From Faecalicatena contorta (GTDB lineage Bacteria; Bacillota; Clostridia; Lachnospirales; Lachnospiraceae): DNA of 64,000 bases. A program made the translations under genes and the position numbers. This document shows, piece after piece, positions 34,116 to 42,703 of the stretch. The notes beneath the pieces were generated by a model, which worked only from the letters and a program-made list of their open reading frames with translations, had not been told where the DNA came from and made no database searches. The DNA is taken from the NCBI RefSeq assembly GCF_039521745.1, contig NZ_BAAACT010000171.1. One strand, given 5' to 3'. Every line of letters starts with the position of its first letter. Within the stretch, counting starts at the first letter, position 1.

Positions 34116-34952
34116 ATGAATAAGTTAGAATTGATGAAGACTGCAAATGAGGTCCGCAAGGGCGTTGTGACTGCAGTTCACAGTGCAAAATCAGGCCATC
34201 CGGGCGGTTCTTTATCCGCAGCTGATCTTTTCACATATCTGTATTTTGAAGAAATGAATATTGATCCGAAGGATCCTAAGAAAGCGGATCGTGACCGTTT
34301 TGTATTATCTAAGGGGCATACGGCTCCCGGGTTATATTCCGCACTGGCTAACAGAGGATATTTCCCGGTTGAAGATCTGAAGACACTGCGCCACACTGGC
34401 TCTTATCTTCAGGGACATCCGGATATGAAGCACATTCCGGGTGTTGATATGTCATCCGGTTCTCTGGGACAGGGAATCTCGGCAGCAGTAGGAATGGCAA
34501 TTGCAGCCAAGCTTTCAGGGGATGCTTACAGGGTATATACCCTTGTGGGTGACGGGGAGATCCAGGAAGGACAGGTATGGGAGGCATCTATGCTTGCAGC
34601 GCACAGAAAGCTGGACAATCTGGTTGTGATCGTAGATAATAACAACCTGCAGATTGACGGAGCAATTGATGAGGTTAACTCACCATACCCGATTGATAAA
34701 AAGTTTGAGGCTTTTAATTTCCATGTAATTAACATTGATGGGAATGATTTCGATCAGATTGATGCTGCATTTAAAGAAGCGAGAACAGTAAAGGGGCAGC
34801 CGACTGCAATCATTGCAAAGACGGTAAAAGGAAAGGGCGTCTCCTTTATGGAAAATCAGGCTTCCTGGCATGGAACGGCTCCAAATGACGAGCAGTATGA
34901 AGTTGCCATGAAAGATTTAGAGAAAGTGGGTGAAGCATTATGTCAGAAGTAA
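34116..34952 (+). CDS. Transketolase N-terminal subunit
   Basis: This is the thiamine diphosphate-binding half of a split transketolase, 278 residues. Key elements are SAKSGHPGGSLSAADL (about residues 23-38), HTAPGLYSAL, GSLGQGISAAVGMAIAAK and the ThDP motif GDGEIQEGQVWEA through NNNLQIDG (about 147-177). It interconverts sugar phosphates in the non-oxidative pentose phosphate pathway with the C-terminal subunit. Its end overlaps the next gene by 13 bases, typical of this pair. GGAGGA lies 6-7 bases before the ATG. Confidence 0.95.
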   Translation: MNKLELMKTANEVRKGVVTAVHSAKSGHPGGSLSAADLFTYLYFEEMNIDPKDPKKADRDRFVLSKGHTAPGLYSALANRGYFPVEDLKTLRHTGSYLQGHPDMKHIPGVDMSSGSLGQGISAAVGMAIAAKLSGDAYRVYTLVGDGEIQEGQVWEASMLAAHRKLDNLVVIVDNNNLQIDGAIDEVNSPYPIDKKFEAFNFHVINIDGNDFDQIDAAFKEARTVKGQPTAIIAKTVKGKGVSFMENQASWHGTAPNDEQYEVAMKDLEKVGEALCQK

Positions 34953-35878
34953 AGAAAATTGCAACAAGAGAAAGTTATGGCAATGCTTTGACGGAACTTG
35001 GTAAAGAACATGAAGATGTGGTAGTACTGGACGCAGACCTTGCAGCAGCAACTAAGACAGGTGTTTTCAAAAAGGCATTTCCTGAAAGACATATCGACTG
35101 TGGTATTGCCGAGAGCAATATGATGGGAGTTGCAGCGGGGCTGGCGGCAGCCGGGAAAGTGCCGTTTGCCAGCTCATTTGCCATGTTTGCGGCAGGTCGT
35201 GCTTTCGAGCAGGTGCGCAATTCCATTGGATATCCGAAGCTGAATGTAAAGATCGGCGCTACACATGCAGGGATTTCCGTAGGCGAAGACGGTGCGACGC
35301 ACCAGTGCAACGAAGATATTGCCCTGATGAGGACAATACCGGGTATGGTTGTGATTAATCCATCCGACGATATAGAAGCAAAGGCAGCAGTGAAGGCAGC
35401 ATATGAACATGTGGGTCCGGTATACATGCGTTTTGGAAGACTGGCCGTGCCGGTGATCAACGATAAGCCGGATTATAAATTTGAAATGGGAAAAGGGGTT
35501 GTGCTTCGTGAGGGAAAAGACCTCACAATCATCGCAACGGGCCTTCCTGTAGCAAACTGCCTGGAAGCAGCGGAAATGCTGTCGGCAGATGGAGTCGATG
35601 CAAAAGTGATTAACATTCATACCATTAAACCTTTAGACGAGGATCTGGTAGTTGCAGCTGCGCAGGAAACCGGCAAAGTCGTTACAGTTGAGGAACATTC
35701 CGTGATTGGCGGACTGGGCAGTGCTGTGTGTGATGTGCTCTCAGAGAAGGCGCCCACAAAAGTTATGAAGATCGGCATCTATGACACTTTTGGAGAGTCA
35801 GGGCCGGCAGTAGAACTGGTTAAGAAATACGGGCTCGATGCTGAAAGTATATATAAGAAAGTAAAAAGTTTCCTTTAG
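34940..35878 (+). CDS. Transketolase C-terminal subunit
   Basis: This is the second half of split transketolase, 312 residues. The pyrimidine-binding domain has VVLDADLAAATKTGVFKKAF and GIAESNMMGVAAGLA (about residues 28-65) with the catalytic glutamate in the latter. The C-terminal domain has VITVEEHSVIGGLGSAV-like VVTVEEHSVIGGLGSAVCD. Its start ATG lies inside the end of the N-terminal subunit gene, so translation is coupled. A REPIN-like pair follows before the convergent HD-domain gene. Confidence 0.95.
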   Translation: MSEVKKIATRESYGNALTELGKEHEDVVVLDADLAAATKTGVFKKAFPERHIDCGIAESNMMGVAAGLAAAGKVPFASSFAMFAAGRAFEQVRNSIGYPKLNVKIGATHAGISVGEDGATHQCNEDIALMRTIPGMVVINPSDDIEAKAAVKAAYEHVGPVYMRFGRLAVPVINDKPDYKFEMGKGVVLREGKDLTIIATGLPVANCLEAAEMLSADGVDAKVINIHTIKPLDEDLVVAAAQETGKVVTVEEHSVIGGLGSAVCDVLSEKAPTKVMKIGIYDTFGESGPAVELVKKYGLDAESIYKKVKSFL

Positions 35879-35893
35879 GTTCTAAAGAATATT

Positions 35894-35934
35894 AACGGGG
35901 TCATACCCTCTTTGCAGGAGGGTCTGACCCCGTT
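35894..35934. repeat. REPIN-like inverted pair between convergent genes
   Basis: The arm aacggggtcataccctc (35894-35910) pairs with gagggtctgaccccgtt (35918-35934) with one mismatch and a 7-base loop. It lies 16 bases after the transketolase stop and 11 bases before the stop of the convergent HD-domain gene, so it may double as a transcription barrier. Confidence 0.85.
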
Positions 35935-35944
35935 GAATTTTGAA

Positions 35945-36457
35945 CTACCGCTGGCTTGTCTCCAGAGTCCCGCAGTATTTATCTGTAAATGTGGTGATCC
36001 ACCCCTCTTTAGTCCGGGGAACACGGAAAAGCGTTACCGGCCACATGTGGCTCAGGATAATATCTTCTTCCTTATAGTTTAGTTCAAAAAACTTTTTCGC
36101 ATGCTTAAAAGCACATTTTGGATGCGTCATTCCGTGAAAATGATCTCCGGTCCGGGCAGCATGTGTATGCCAATCATATAGAAACAAGTCGTGAAGCATA
36201 CCTCCACGGGCGGCCGACCGCGCATCAAGCTGAAAAAATCTGCACCAGACATAGTTGTAATAAGCGACATGAAGGCAGTGCTGATAGCAGCTGGTATGGC
36301 CATGGTGAGGATACAGCTTCATGCGTAATACAACGGGATGTTCGGCAATATCCTTAATGCATTCATAAAATTCATCCCCCCAGTCACGGCGCAGGTCTTC
36401 CTTCTTATCGGAAGCCTCACAGCGGAGGTTATGCAATAATTTATTTTGAAATCTCAT
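35945..36457 (-). CDS. HD-domain family protein (putative phosphohydrolase)
   Basis: This is a 170-residue HD-superfamily protein. A first histidine in SCYQHCLHVAYY (about residues 56-67) and the HD pair in GGMLHDLFLYDWH (about 86-97) are in family order, and further histidines follow in DHFHGMTHPKCAFKHA. HD proteins are usually metal-dependent phosphohydrolases. The substrate here is unknown. ATG 36457 is chosen because AGAGGTG lies about 7 bases upstream, and the upstream extension is AT-rich without similarity. It is convergent to the transketolase operon and stands alone. Confidence 0.75.
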   Translation of the reverse strand: MRFQNKLLHNLRCEASDKKEDLRRDWGDEFYECIKDIAEHPVVLRMKLYPHHGHTSCYQHCLHVAYYNYVWCRFFQLDARSAARGGMLHDLFLYDWHTHAARTGDHFHGMTHPKCAFKHAKKFFELNYKEEDIILSHMWPVTLFRVPRTKEGWITTFTDKYCGTLETSQR

Positions 36458-36772
36458 GACAGACACCTCTAAGTATATATTTATGTGTAAATAATATCTA
36501 TGATTTATATCCAAATTTATATCCATAATAACACTTCATATATTTAGTTTCAATTTTTCATAGAAAATTTAAGAAAAATATGATATTCTAATTTTAATCT
36601 GATCATACTCTTTAAGGACAGAACAATAAGCCATTCGGTAGAATATCCGATCATCAGTGGCGAAAGCCATTCCACTTATTCTCAATTCCGTTTCGGAACA
36701 ACATTTCACAGTAAGCATATTTAAAAATTCATTTTAGACAATCGTTTCAGGCAAAGACATAGGAGGAGTTAT
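36458..36772. other. Divergent intergenic region upstream of the RAYT gene
   Basis: This is an AT-rich interval of 315 bases with no reading frame. Near 36634-36680 are partial repeats of AGCCATTC (36633 and 36668 areas) with possible weak pairing, but no confident promoter. It precedes a transposase gene whose AGGAGGAG ribosome binding site is strong. Confidence 0.45.
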
Positions 36773-37564
36773 ATGCCGAGGAAGAACAGAAGAGAGAGCG
36801 GAACTGAAGTCTATCATGTTATAGCCCGCGGCAACAACAAAGAAAAGATATTTGAGAAGAACAGCGACAAGATAGCATTTCTGAATATTTTGAAAAAAAG
36901 GCAGGCAGACTATTTGACTGAAATATATGCCTACTGCGTTATGTCTAATCACATACATATCATGATGAAAGCCAAGTATGATATCCTGCCCAGGTTCATG
37001 CAGCGCATCAATTCGACATATGCTGAGTATTATAATGCCAAATACGACAGAACCGGCCACGTATTCCAGGGACGTTATTATAGTGACTGCGTAGAATCAG
37101 AAGAATATTACTGGTGCTGCCTGCGTTATATCCACAATAATCCGGTCAAAATTAACCTGGCAGCACACCCTTTTGACTATGAATTCAGCAGTGCGGCGGA
37201 ATATTACGCGGGAACTGCTGAGCTCATAGATGAGGGCTCATACAACATGTTAAGAACCCGTTTTCCAAGCCCGGAAGACTTCTGGGGATTCCATCGCCTG
37301 TTTGAAGAAAAATCATTTCTCGACACCGTTGAAGATGAGAGGCTTCATAACTATGAACGAGTTAGAATTTTAGTTCAGAAATACATGTTCGAAAAACAAA
37401 TTGAAGATATTCAGATCGTATTAACAGTCAGGAAGATAAGGCGGGAATTCTTTGAAACATGCATGCAGGATACAGGACTTTCGGAGCGAAAAATTGAGAA
37501 TATTCTGAAAACGGAGTGCAAAGGGGTCAGACCCCTCCACAGTATTTTTGTCGAACGCACCTGA
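36773..37564 (+). CDS. REP-associated tyrosine transposase (RAYT / TnpA_REP, Y1 HUH family)
   Basis: This is a single-strand DNA transposase-like protein of the Y1_Tnp family, 263 residues. It starts MPRKNRRESGTEVYHVIARG. The HUH metal motif is NHIHIMMKA (His60, His62) and the tyrosine region spans VFQGRYYSDCVESEEY through LRYIHNNPVKINLA (about 97-130), typical of RAYTs. A C-terminal helical segment (about 210-250) may bind DNA. RAYTs are domesticated, IS200/IS605-related proteins linked to REP palindromes. Matching AGGGGTCAGACCCCT palindromes flank and even lie within this gene at 37522-37536, encoding part of the C-terminus (GVRP). AGGAGGAG precedes the ATG. Confidence 0.92.
   Translation: MPRKNRRESGTEVYHVIARGNNKEKIFEKNSDKIAFLNILKKRQADYLTEIYAYCVMSNHIHIMMKAKYDILPRFMQRINSTYAEYYNAKYDRTGHVFQGRYYSDCVESEEYYWCCLRYIHNNPVKINLAAHPFDYEFSSAAEYYAGTAELIDEGSYNMLRTRFPSPEDFWGFHRLFEEKSFLDTVEDERLHNYERVRILVQKYMFEKQIEDIQIVLTVRKIRREFFETCMQDTGLSERKIENILKTECKGVRPLHSIFVERT
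37522..37536. repeat. REP-like palindrome inside the RAYT gene
   Basis: aggggtcagacccct is a perfect 6-bp stem with a CAG loop in the last 45 bases of the RAYT reading frame, where it is read as residues GVRP of a C-terminal tail. The same core occurs between the neighbouring genes. Confidence 0.85.
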
Positions 37565-37633
37565 CATCAAGCGATAAATTCAGCCTTTTCGTTATGCTAT
37601 GCTTATGAAAAATTTTATTCAGAGGTGAGTGTA

Positions 37634-38791
37634 ATGGAGAGACAAATTCCTAAAAATGTGCGTCAAATCGGGAATGTCAGTGACAGCCCGAAGATTTATG
37701 TAGAAGATTATGTAGATACATTTTTCGCCCAGTTGTGCGAAAAAGCGGGGGAGGGACCGATCGGTGCATTCCTGGTAGGAGATATCCAGAAAACAGATGA
37801 TGAGGAGTATGTGTACATATATGGAGCGATCCAAATGCACGATTTAAAATTATCGGGCAGCGATTATGTAATAGACGAGGATACATGGAAAACAGCCTAC
37901 GAGGACTGCAAACAATATTTTGAAGACGGAGAGATGCTGGGCTGGTTTGTTGCGCATCAGGGGGTACCGCTGACGCCGGAGCACAGTACGGTGAAGCTCC
38001 ACAGAAAATCGTTCCCCAAGAAAAATACGGTGTTTATCATGAAAGATCCTGTGGAGAAGGACGAGGTGTACTTTGCACTGAAGTTCAATGATCTGATGGA
38101 AATCGGCGGACACTATACATATTATGAAAAAAATCCATGTATGCAGAACTATATGATCTCGACTAGAAAGAAGAATGGGGTGTGTCCCTCGGAAACTGTT
38201 GAGGATAGAGCTGCGAAGGACTTTCGCAGTCTGGTTAGAACCCGCGAGGAACAACAGCAGCAGAAAAGAAGCAACCACCTGATGTACGCCGTCAGCGCGT
38301 GCCTGGTGCTGATTGTCATTATCATGGGTGTCACCACGATCAACAATTTTGATAAAATGAAATCGGTGCAGACCGCTTTGAACAATCTGACGAGTACCAC
38401 GTCCTCGGACAAGCAGCCTGTGGAGGCGAAGGAGACCAGTGGGAATGTAACTGCAGTTACCAATGAACCATCGGGTGAACCACTACAGCAGGAGGCCGGG
38501 CAAAAGGATGCTCAGGAGGATACCGGACAGAAAGACGATGAAGGACAGGCTCCCGCCGATTCGGATCAGCCGCAGGATACTGACAAAGGCGGTCAGGATG
38601 CCGATGCGGCGAAAACAGATGCGGGTGTCAACGGAAGCGATGGCGTATATGTCGTGGAACAGGGCGATACACTGGCGATAATAAGCAGAAAAACATATGG
38701 AGATGTCACCCATGTGGATGCGATCTGCAAAATGAACGGCCTGACGGATGGAAATCTGATTTACGTCGGGCAGAAATTGCTATTACCATAA
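37634..38791 (+). CDS. LysM-domain membrane protein with N-terminal MPN/JAMM-like region
   Basis: This is a 385-residue protein. Residues about 10-190 form a globular cytoplasmic domain. GAFLVGDIQ and EMLGWFVAHQGVPL recall the MPN/JAMM fold but without the HxH metal motif, so this is inference. One membrane helix lies at about 218-240, then an acidic, low-complexity extracellular linker (about 245-335). The C-terminal LysM domain (about 338-384) reads VYVVEQGDTLAIISRKTYGD and LIYVGQKLLLP, which binds cell-wall glycan. ATG 37634 follows AGAGGTG by 6 bases. It starts a three-gene set with a beta-propeller-like membrane protein and CvpA, probably linked to the cell envelope. Confidence 0.75.
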   Translation: MERQIPKNVRQIGNVSDSPKIYVEDYVDTFFAQLCEKAGEGPIGAFLVGDIQKTDDEEYVYIYGAIQMHDLKLSGSDYVIDEDTWKTAYEDCKQYFEDGEMLGWFVAHQGVPLTPEHSTVKLHRKSFPKKNTVFIMKDPVEKDEVYFALKFNDLMEIGGHYTYYEKNPCMQNYMISTRKKNGVCPSETVEDRAAKDFRSLVRTREEQQQQKRSNHLMYAVSACLVLIVIIMGVTTINNFDKMKSVQTALNNLTSTTSSDKQPVEAKETSGNVTAVTNEPSGEPLQQEAGQKDAQEDTGQKDDEGQAPADSDQPQDTDKGGQDADAAKTDAGVNGSDGVYVVEQGDTLAIISRKTYGDVTHVDAICKMNGLTDGNLIYVGQKLLLP

Positions 38792-38843
38792 AATGATGTT
38801 ATAATCTTTTGGTAAGACGAAAGAACGCATTAAGGGGACAGAC

Positions 38844-40037
38844 ATGACGCAAAAGAAAAATCCATATTTGAAACTGGCCGGCCCGGTGGATTTGGAAAAA
38901 ATAAAACAGTCGGCAAAGCGGCACAGAAAAGATGCGGTAAAGCGATGGAGCATAGCCGTGCTGCTGATCATCATGATTGTAAGCGGATCGTACCTGCTGG
39001 TGAAAAACAGGTCCTACACCAGTGTACGTAAGGCTGCATCATACGAAGAAGAAACCTCGGACACCAACCGGTATGCCCAGTTCGGCGACGGAATCGTGAG
39101 ATACAGCCGGGATGGTATCGTATATTTGAACAGAAAGAATGAAGAGCAGTGGATTCAGCCATGCCAGATGAAGAATCCGGTGATTGATGTCAATGAAGAA
39201 ACATTTGCTGTGGCGGACAGCGGAGGCAACTCCATACTGGTGTTCACGGAAAAGGGCCTGAAGGGCGAGATGGAGACGACGCTCCCAATCGAAAAAATGT
39301 CGGTATCCAGCCAGGGAATTGTAAGTGCAATCCTGAAAAATGAAGGTTCCCCGATGATCGTATCATACGATGCCACGGGAAATATTCTCGTAGAACATCA
39401 GGCCACATTAAACAGCACGGGGTATCCGCTTGCCCTGGATCTGTCGCGGGACGGCATGACACTAGCCGTTTCCTACCTGTCCACGAAGGATGGGGCCGTG
39501 AAGTCCAGAGTCGCCTACTACAATTTTGGCGAGGAAGGCAAATCCAGGACTGATTATGAAGTGGGCATGGAGGAGTACGACGGGAGTATCATCCCGGAGG
39601 TATATTTTATGGACGATACCACATCCGTTGCGGTCAGTGACAGTTCCTTTATCATATATGAGGGAAAGGAAACGCCGCAGAAGAAAAAGGAAGTGGAGAT
39701 CAATCAGGAAATAAAAAGCGTATTTCATACAGACAAATACATAGGCTTTGTGCTATTGAATAAGAATAAGTCGGGGTACGAGGCCCGCCTGTATAATAAG
39801 TCAGGCAAACAGGTCATGAACAAAGCATTTACTGGAGAATACAGCAGCGTCAGAATGCATGAGGATGAGATCATCATGTTTGAGGGAACCAAATGCTGTA
39901 TTATCACAAAGAACGGAATCATGCGGTTTAAAGGTGACCTGCAGACCAATGCATTGGAAGTCATCCCTGCGCGGGGGATAAACAGATACCTGGTGATGAG
40001 CGCCGATGAACTGAGAGTCGTTTATCTGGTGAAATAG
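38844..40037 (+). CDS. DUF5711-family membrane-anchored propeller-like protein
   Basis: This is a 397-residue protein with a basic cytoplasmic N-terminus and one membrane helix at about 34-54. The rest is extracytoplasmic and beta-rich, with repeated strand units (for example GDGIVRYSRDGIVYLN and ISVSSQG-like KMSVSSQGIVSAIL), suggesting a beta-propeller. It is assigned to DUF5711 from overall form and from its place between a LysM-domain gene and cvpA. No enzymatic motif is seen. AAGGGGA lies about 7 bases before the ATG. The function is unknown. Confidence 0.7.
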   Translation: MTQKKNPYLKLAGPVDLEKIKQSAKRHRKDAVKRWSIAVLLIIMIVSGSYLLVKNRSYTSVRKAASYEEETSDTNRYAQFGDGIVRYSRDGIVYLNRKNEEQWIQPCQMKNPVIDVNEETFAVADSGGNSILVFTEKGLKGEMETTLPIEKMSVSSQGIVSAILKNEGSPMIVSYDATGNILVEHQATLNSTGYPLALDLSRDGMTLAVSYLSTKDGAVKSRVAYYNFGEEGKSRTDYEVGMEEYDGSIIPEVYFMDDTTSVAVSDSSFIIYEGKETPQKKKEVEINQEIKSVFHTDKYIGFVLLNKNKSGYEARLYNKSGKQVMNKAFTGEYSSVRMHEDEIIMFEGTKCCIITKNGIMRFKGDLQTNALEVIPARGINRYLVMSADELRVVYLVK

Positions 40038-40045
40038 GAGAAGAT

Positions 40046-40864
40046 ATGAATAACTGGTTATTAATCATGGTCGGCGTTATATTTATAATCTGTATGGCAG
40101 TGGGATATCTGAGAGGCTTTTTCAGAATAGCACTTTCTTTGGTATCTGTTGTGCTTACAATCGTACTTATGATTGTACTGAACCCTTACGTAGCACACGC
40201 ACTGACCAAATATACGCCGATTTCTGAAATGATAGAAACAAAATGCACTGAGGCATTCATGCCTGAGATCTCGGCAGAAGAACTGTCAAAAGTGGATTTA
40301 AGCGGTACACCCCTTGCCGGGCTGAGCGGAGACGATCTGGCGAACCTAAAAGAGCTGGACTGGGAACAGCTGGGGATTACTGCAGAGGATGTCCTTAAAG
40401 TAGTGGGGGAGATCCCAAAAGACGCACAGATAAAGCAGATCGAGAATTCGGCGCTGCCATCCTTTATGAAAAACATCATTCTGGAAAATAATAACTCAGA
40501 GATATACAGCGAGCTCAATGTATCCAGCTTTCCGGAATACGTGGCCTCCTATATATCCAGAATGGTTATAAAAATAGTATCATTTCTGGTGACATTCCTG
40601 CTTGCCATCATCATCGTAAGGGCATTGATGGCCGCTGTGGATATCATCGGAGAGCTTCCGGTCGTGGGCCTGCTCAACCGTTTTGCAGGCGCACTGGCGG
40701 GGATTTTTGTGGCGCTCCTGATTGTATGGATCGCGTTTCTTATCCTGACTCTCGTATATACTACGGCAGTCGGAAAAATGTGTTTTGACCTGATCGAGGA
40801 CAGTGCAATACTGACTTTCTTGTATGACAAAAATATCCTGCTTCAGAAATTACTGAAGTTTTAA
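40046..40864 (+). CDS. CvpA-family membrane protein
   Basis: This is a 272-residue membrane protein. The N-terminal helices include ICMAVGYLRGFFRIAL (about residues 11-26), the conserved GxxRGF feature of CvpA. A large extracytoplasmic loop of about 110 residues (about 55-165) is inserted between the first and second helix pairs, longer than in short CvpA proteins. The second half has IVRALMAAVDIIGELPVVGLLNRFAGALAG, a typical CvpA helix and turn. It is third in the LysM/DUF5711/CvpA set, 8 bases after the previous stop, with TAGGAG upstream. Family members are linked to envelope and secretion phenotypes. Confidence 0.82.
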   Translation: MNNWLLIMVGVIFIICMAVGYLRGFFRIALSLVSVVLTIVLMIVLNPYVAHALTKYTPISEMIETKCTEAFMPEISAEELSKVDLSGTPLAGLSGDDLANLKELDWEQLGITAEDVLKVVGEIPKDAQIKQIENSALPSFMKNIILENNNSEIYSELNVSSFPEYVASYISRMVIKIVSFLVTFLLAIIIVRALMAAVDIIGELPVVGLLNRFAGALAGIFVALLIVWIAFLILTLVYTTAVGKMCFDLIEDSAILTFLYDKNILLQKLLKF

Positions 40865-41169
40865 TATAGATGCAACAAAGTTTTTTGGTGTTTTAATATA
40901 TTGGGTGCTGTAAAATAACTGGGGAACCAGTTGTTTTATGGTGCCCTTTCATTGGATCAGAACGGTAACAGCTAAACTTACTATGCCCGTTACTATATCT
41001 GATATAAAATATATAAGAAGATTCATTTACAAACTTGAAAAAAATGGATATAATGAAAATTGCCGTAACAGTTCAGCTAAGCCTGGATTGTTACAAATTG
41101 TCAGCCTGTTTGAAATACTTTGCTGATTATGATACGACTTAGAGCTAATAAATTATTGGGAGAAATAAG
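40865..41169. other. AT-rich intergenic region
   Basis: No convincing gene is present in these 305 bases. A TATAAT at about 41049 with a weak TTACAA upstream is the only promoter-like feature, pointing toward the broken methyltransferase. No terminator after cvpA was found. Confidence 0.4.
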
Positions 41170-41786
41170 ATGGGATTTTATCAGAATGCGTGCAAGCCCG
41201 AAGGATTAGACGGGAAAAAGATGATTCATCAGATGAACAGCCGACACATCGCTATGGCAGAGTGGGGCTTCAGCCACATTACAATACACGAAGGTGACGC
41301 AGCTTTAGATATTGGCTGCGGCGGCGGGGTAAATATAAAAACGCTGCTTGAAAAAAGCGTTTATGGAAAGGCAAAAGGAATTGATTACTCGCAGATCAGT
41401 GTAGAAGAGTCCAGGAAGATGAATGAAGAGGCAATTAAGGCTGGGCGATGTGAAATCCTGCATGGAGACGTGATGGACCTTCCGTTCACAGACGCATCGT
41501 TTCATGTGGTAACCGCATTTGAGACGATATATTCTGGCCCGACCTTACGAAGGCCTTTGAACAGGTATACAGGGTTCTAAAAGAGAATGGAATCTTTATG
41601 ATTTGTAATGAGTCCAATGGTGAAGATGAAGAAGGGGAACAATGGGCGGAAATCATCGAAGGAATGACGGTATATAATTCTGAGCAGATTCAGATTTTAT
41701 TGCAGCGGGCTGGTTTTACAAATATTAAAATAGACACAAATGATAAGGGCTGGCTTTGTGCAGTTGGAGAGAAAAACAGTATATAG
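41170..41786 (+). pseudogene. Class I SAM-dependent methyltransferase, frameshifted
   Basis: The first frame (41170-41580) encodes residues 1-136 with the SAM-binding motif I ALDIGCGGGVNIKTLL (about residues 45-60) and motif II/III region CEILHGDVMDLPFTDASF. After AFETIY the sense jumps frame. Read one base on, 41533 onward continues FWPDLTKAFEQVYRVLKENG and then MICNESNGED to a stop at 41786, giving a normal methyltransferase of about 205 residues. A single missing T in the run near 41531 would join them. It is either a pseudogene or a sequence error. The substrate is unknown. Confidence 0.85.
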
Positions 41787-41845
41787 GTTATCGCGGATGT
41801 ATCTGCCGCCACTGTTGGAGAATAGGGGGGATCCGGAGCGTACGG

Positions 41846-42325
41846 TCAACACTCCAGATATTTTACCATGATATATTCCTCCAGATTCTCATGTACAACC
41901 TGAAAACCTAGATCAAGATACATTTTTGCGGCATAATTGGCCTTCTGAACAGACAGGGAAACCTGTCTGTAATTATTTTCCTTTAGCAGAGAACACATGC
42001 TTTTCATCAGAGCGGTTCCGATTCCAATACCCCGGTACTCTTTATAAACAGAGACGGCCAATGACGGCGTTACATCATCTATATGTCCATAGTCGTTCAT
42101 AATCCGTACCCAGACTGCCCCCACGATTTTACCGCCGGCTTCTGCAACCAGGCATTTATCAGCCTCCTGTGTACCGAAACCGGAGACATAAACCTGGAGG
42201 TCAGGCGATGCTGTAACGGATCTTGGCGGCGCTTCTGTTCCTTCGGGAATAAAGATTGCTTCGTACAAAAAAGTATCTAATAAAGGGTATTCTGCTTCAG
42301 CTATTTCACGTATCTGGTAATTCAT
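41846..42325 (-). CDS. GNAT-family N-acetyltransferase
   Basis: This is a 159-residue acetyl-CoA-dependent acetyltransferase. The CoA-binding motif A reads LAVSVYKEYRGIGIGTALMKSM (about residues 95-116, with the R/Q-x-x-G-x-G/A pattern RGIGIG). Motif B is QVSLSVQKANYAAKMYLDLGF. ATG 42325 is chosen because AGGAGG lies 6 bases upstream. The possible extension to 42352 would cover the ribosome binding site. It stands alone, between a broken methyltransferase and the amidohydrolase operon. The substrate (antibiotic, amino acid or protein) is unclear. Confidence 0.88.
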   Translation of the reverse strand: MNYQIREIAEAEYPLLDTFLYEAIFIPEGTEAPPRSVTASPDLQVYVSGFGTQEADKCLVAEAGGKIVGAVWVRIMNDYGHIDDVTPSLAVSVYKEYRGIGIGTALMKSMCSLLKENNYRQVSLSVQKANYAAKMYLDLGFQVVHENLEEYIMVKYLEC

Positions 42326-42703
42326 ATCCATCCTCCTGATTAGTGAATTCATTGTATTCGTTTAGGGGTATAATCCAAACAATTATTTATCTTAACGTAT
42401 CTATTCCTCCATTAAATCTAGTATAGCATGATTATAATAAAAAAGAAAAGAAATTTGGATAAACACATAGAAACTAAAACATATCTATGTAAAATATAAT
42501 ATGAAAACTTCTAATAGATAAAGCTGGGATGTATGGAAAAACAGATAATAGGAGATGGGATATATAAGGGCTGGGATATAGGAAATCTTATATGAACAGG
42601 GCATATAAAAACCCCCGAACTGAAATAGCCCGGAGGTTTTTAGGAATTTGTCTTACAGTCAGTCTTCTTACTATCATCGAAAATGCGATTACATTAAGGT
42701 CTT
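42326..42703. other. Intergenic region between GNAT and amidohydrolase genes
   Basis: This is AT-rich with no credible gene. A 20-codon open stretch from ATG 42535 lacks a ribosome binding site. The clear feature is the terminator at 42606-42641 for the leftward amidohydrolase operon. Confidence 0.5.
42606..42641 (-). terminator. Intrinsic terminator of the KdgT/amidohydrolase operon
   Basis: On the minus strand, AAAAACCTCCGGGCT pairs with AGTTCGGGGGTTTTT through G-C and G-T pairs with a 6-base loop, ending in a T-run. It lies about 63 bases beyond the amidohydrolase stop. Confidence 0.75.

Noticed and set aside
11407..35934. GGGTCAGACCC palindromes as ordinary Rho-independent terminators
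   Set aside because: Most copies lack T-runs, one lies inside a coding region, one lies immediately before a ribosome binding site, and the core sequence is conserved beyond what stem formation needs. REP/REPIN elements explain them better.
11407..37536. Palindromes as a CRISPR array
   Set aside because: Copies are kilobases apart with no regular spacing and no cas genes.
42535..42597. 20-codon ORF starting MEKQIIGDG
   Set aside because: No ribosome binding site and no supporting context, so it is likely chance.
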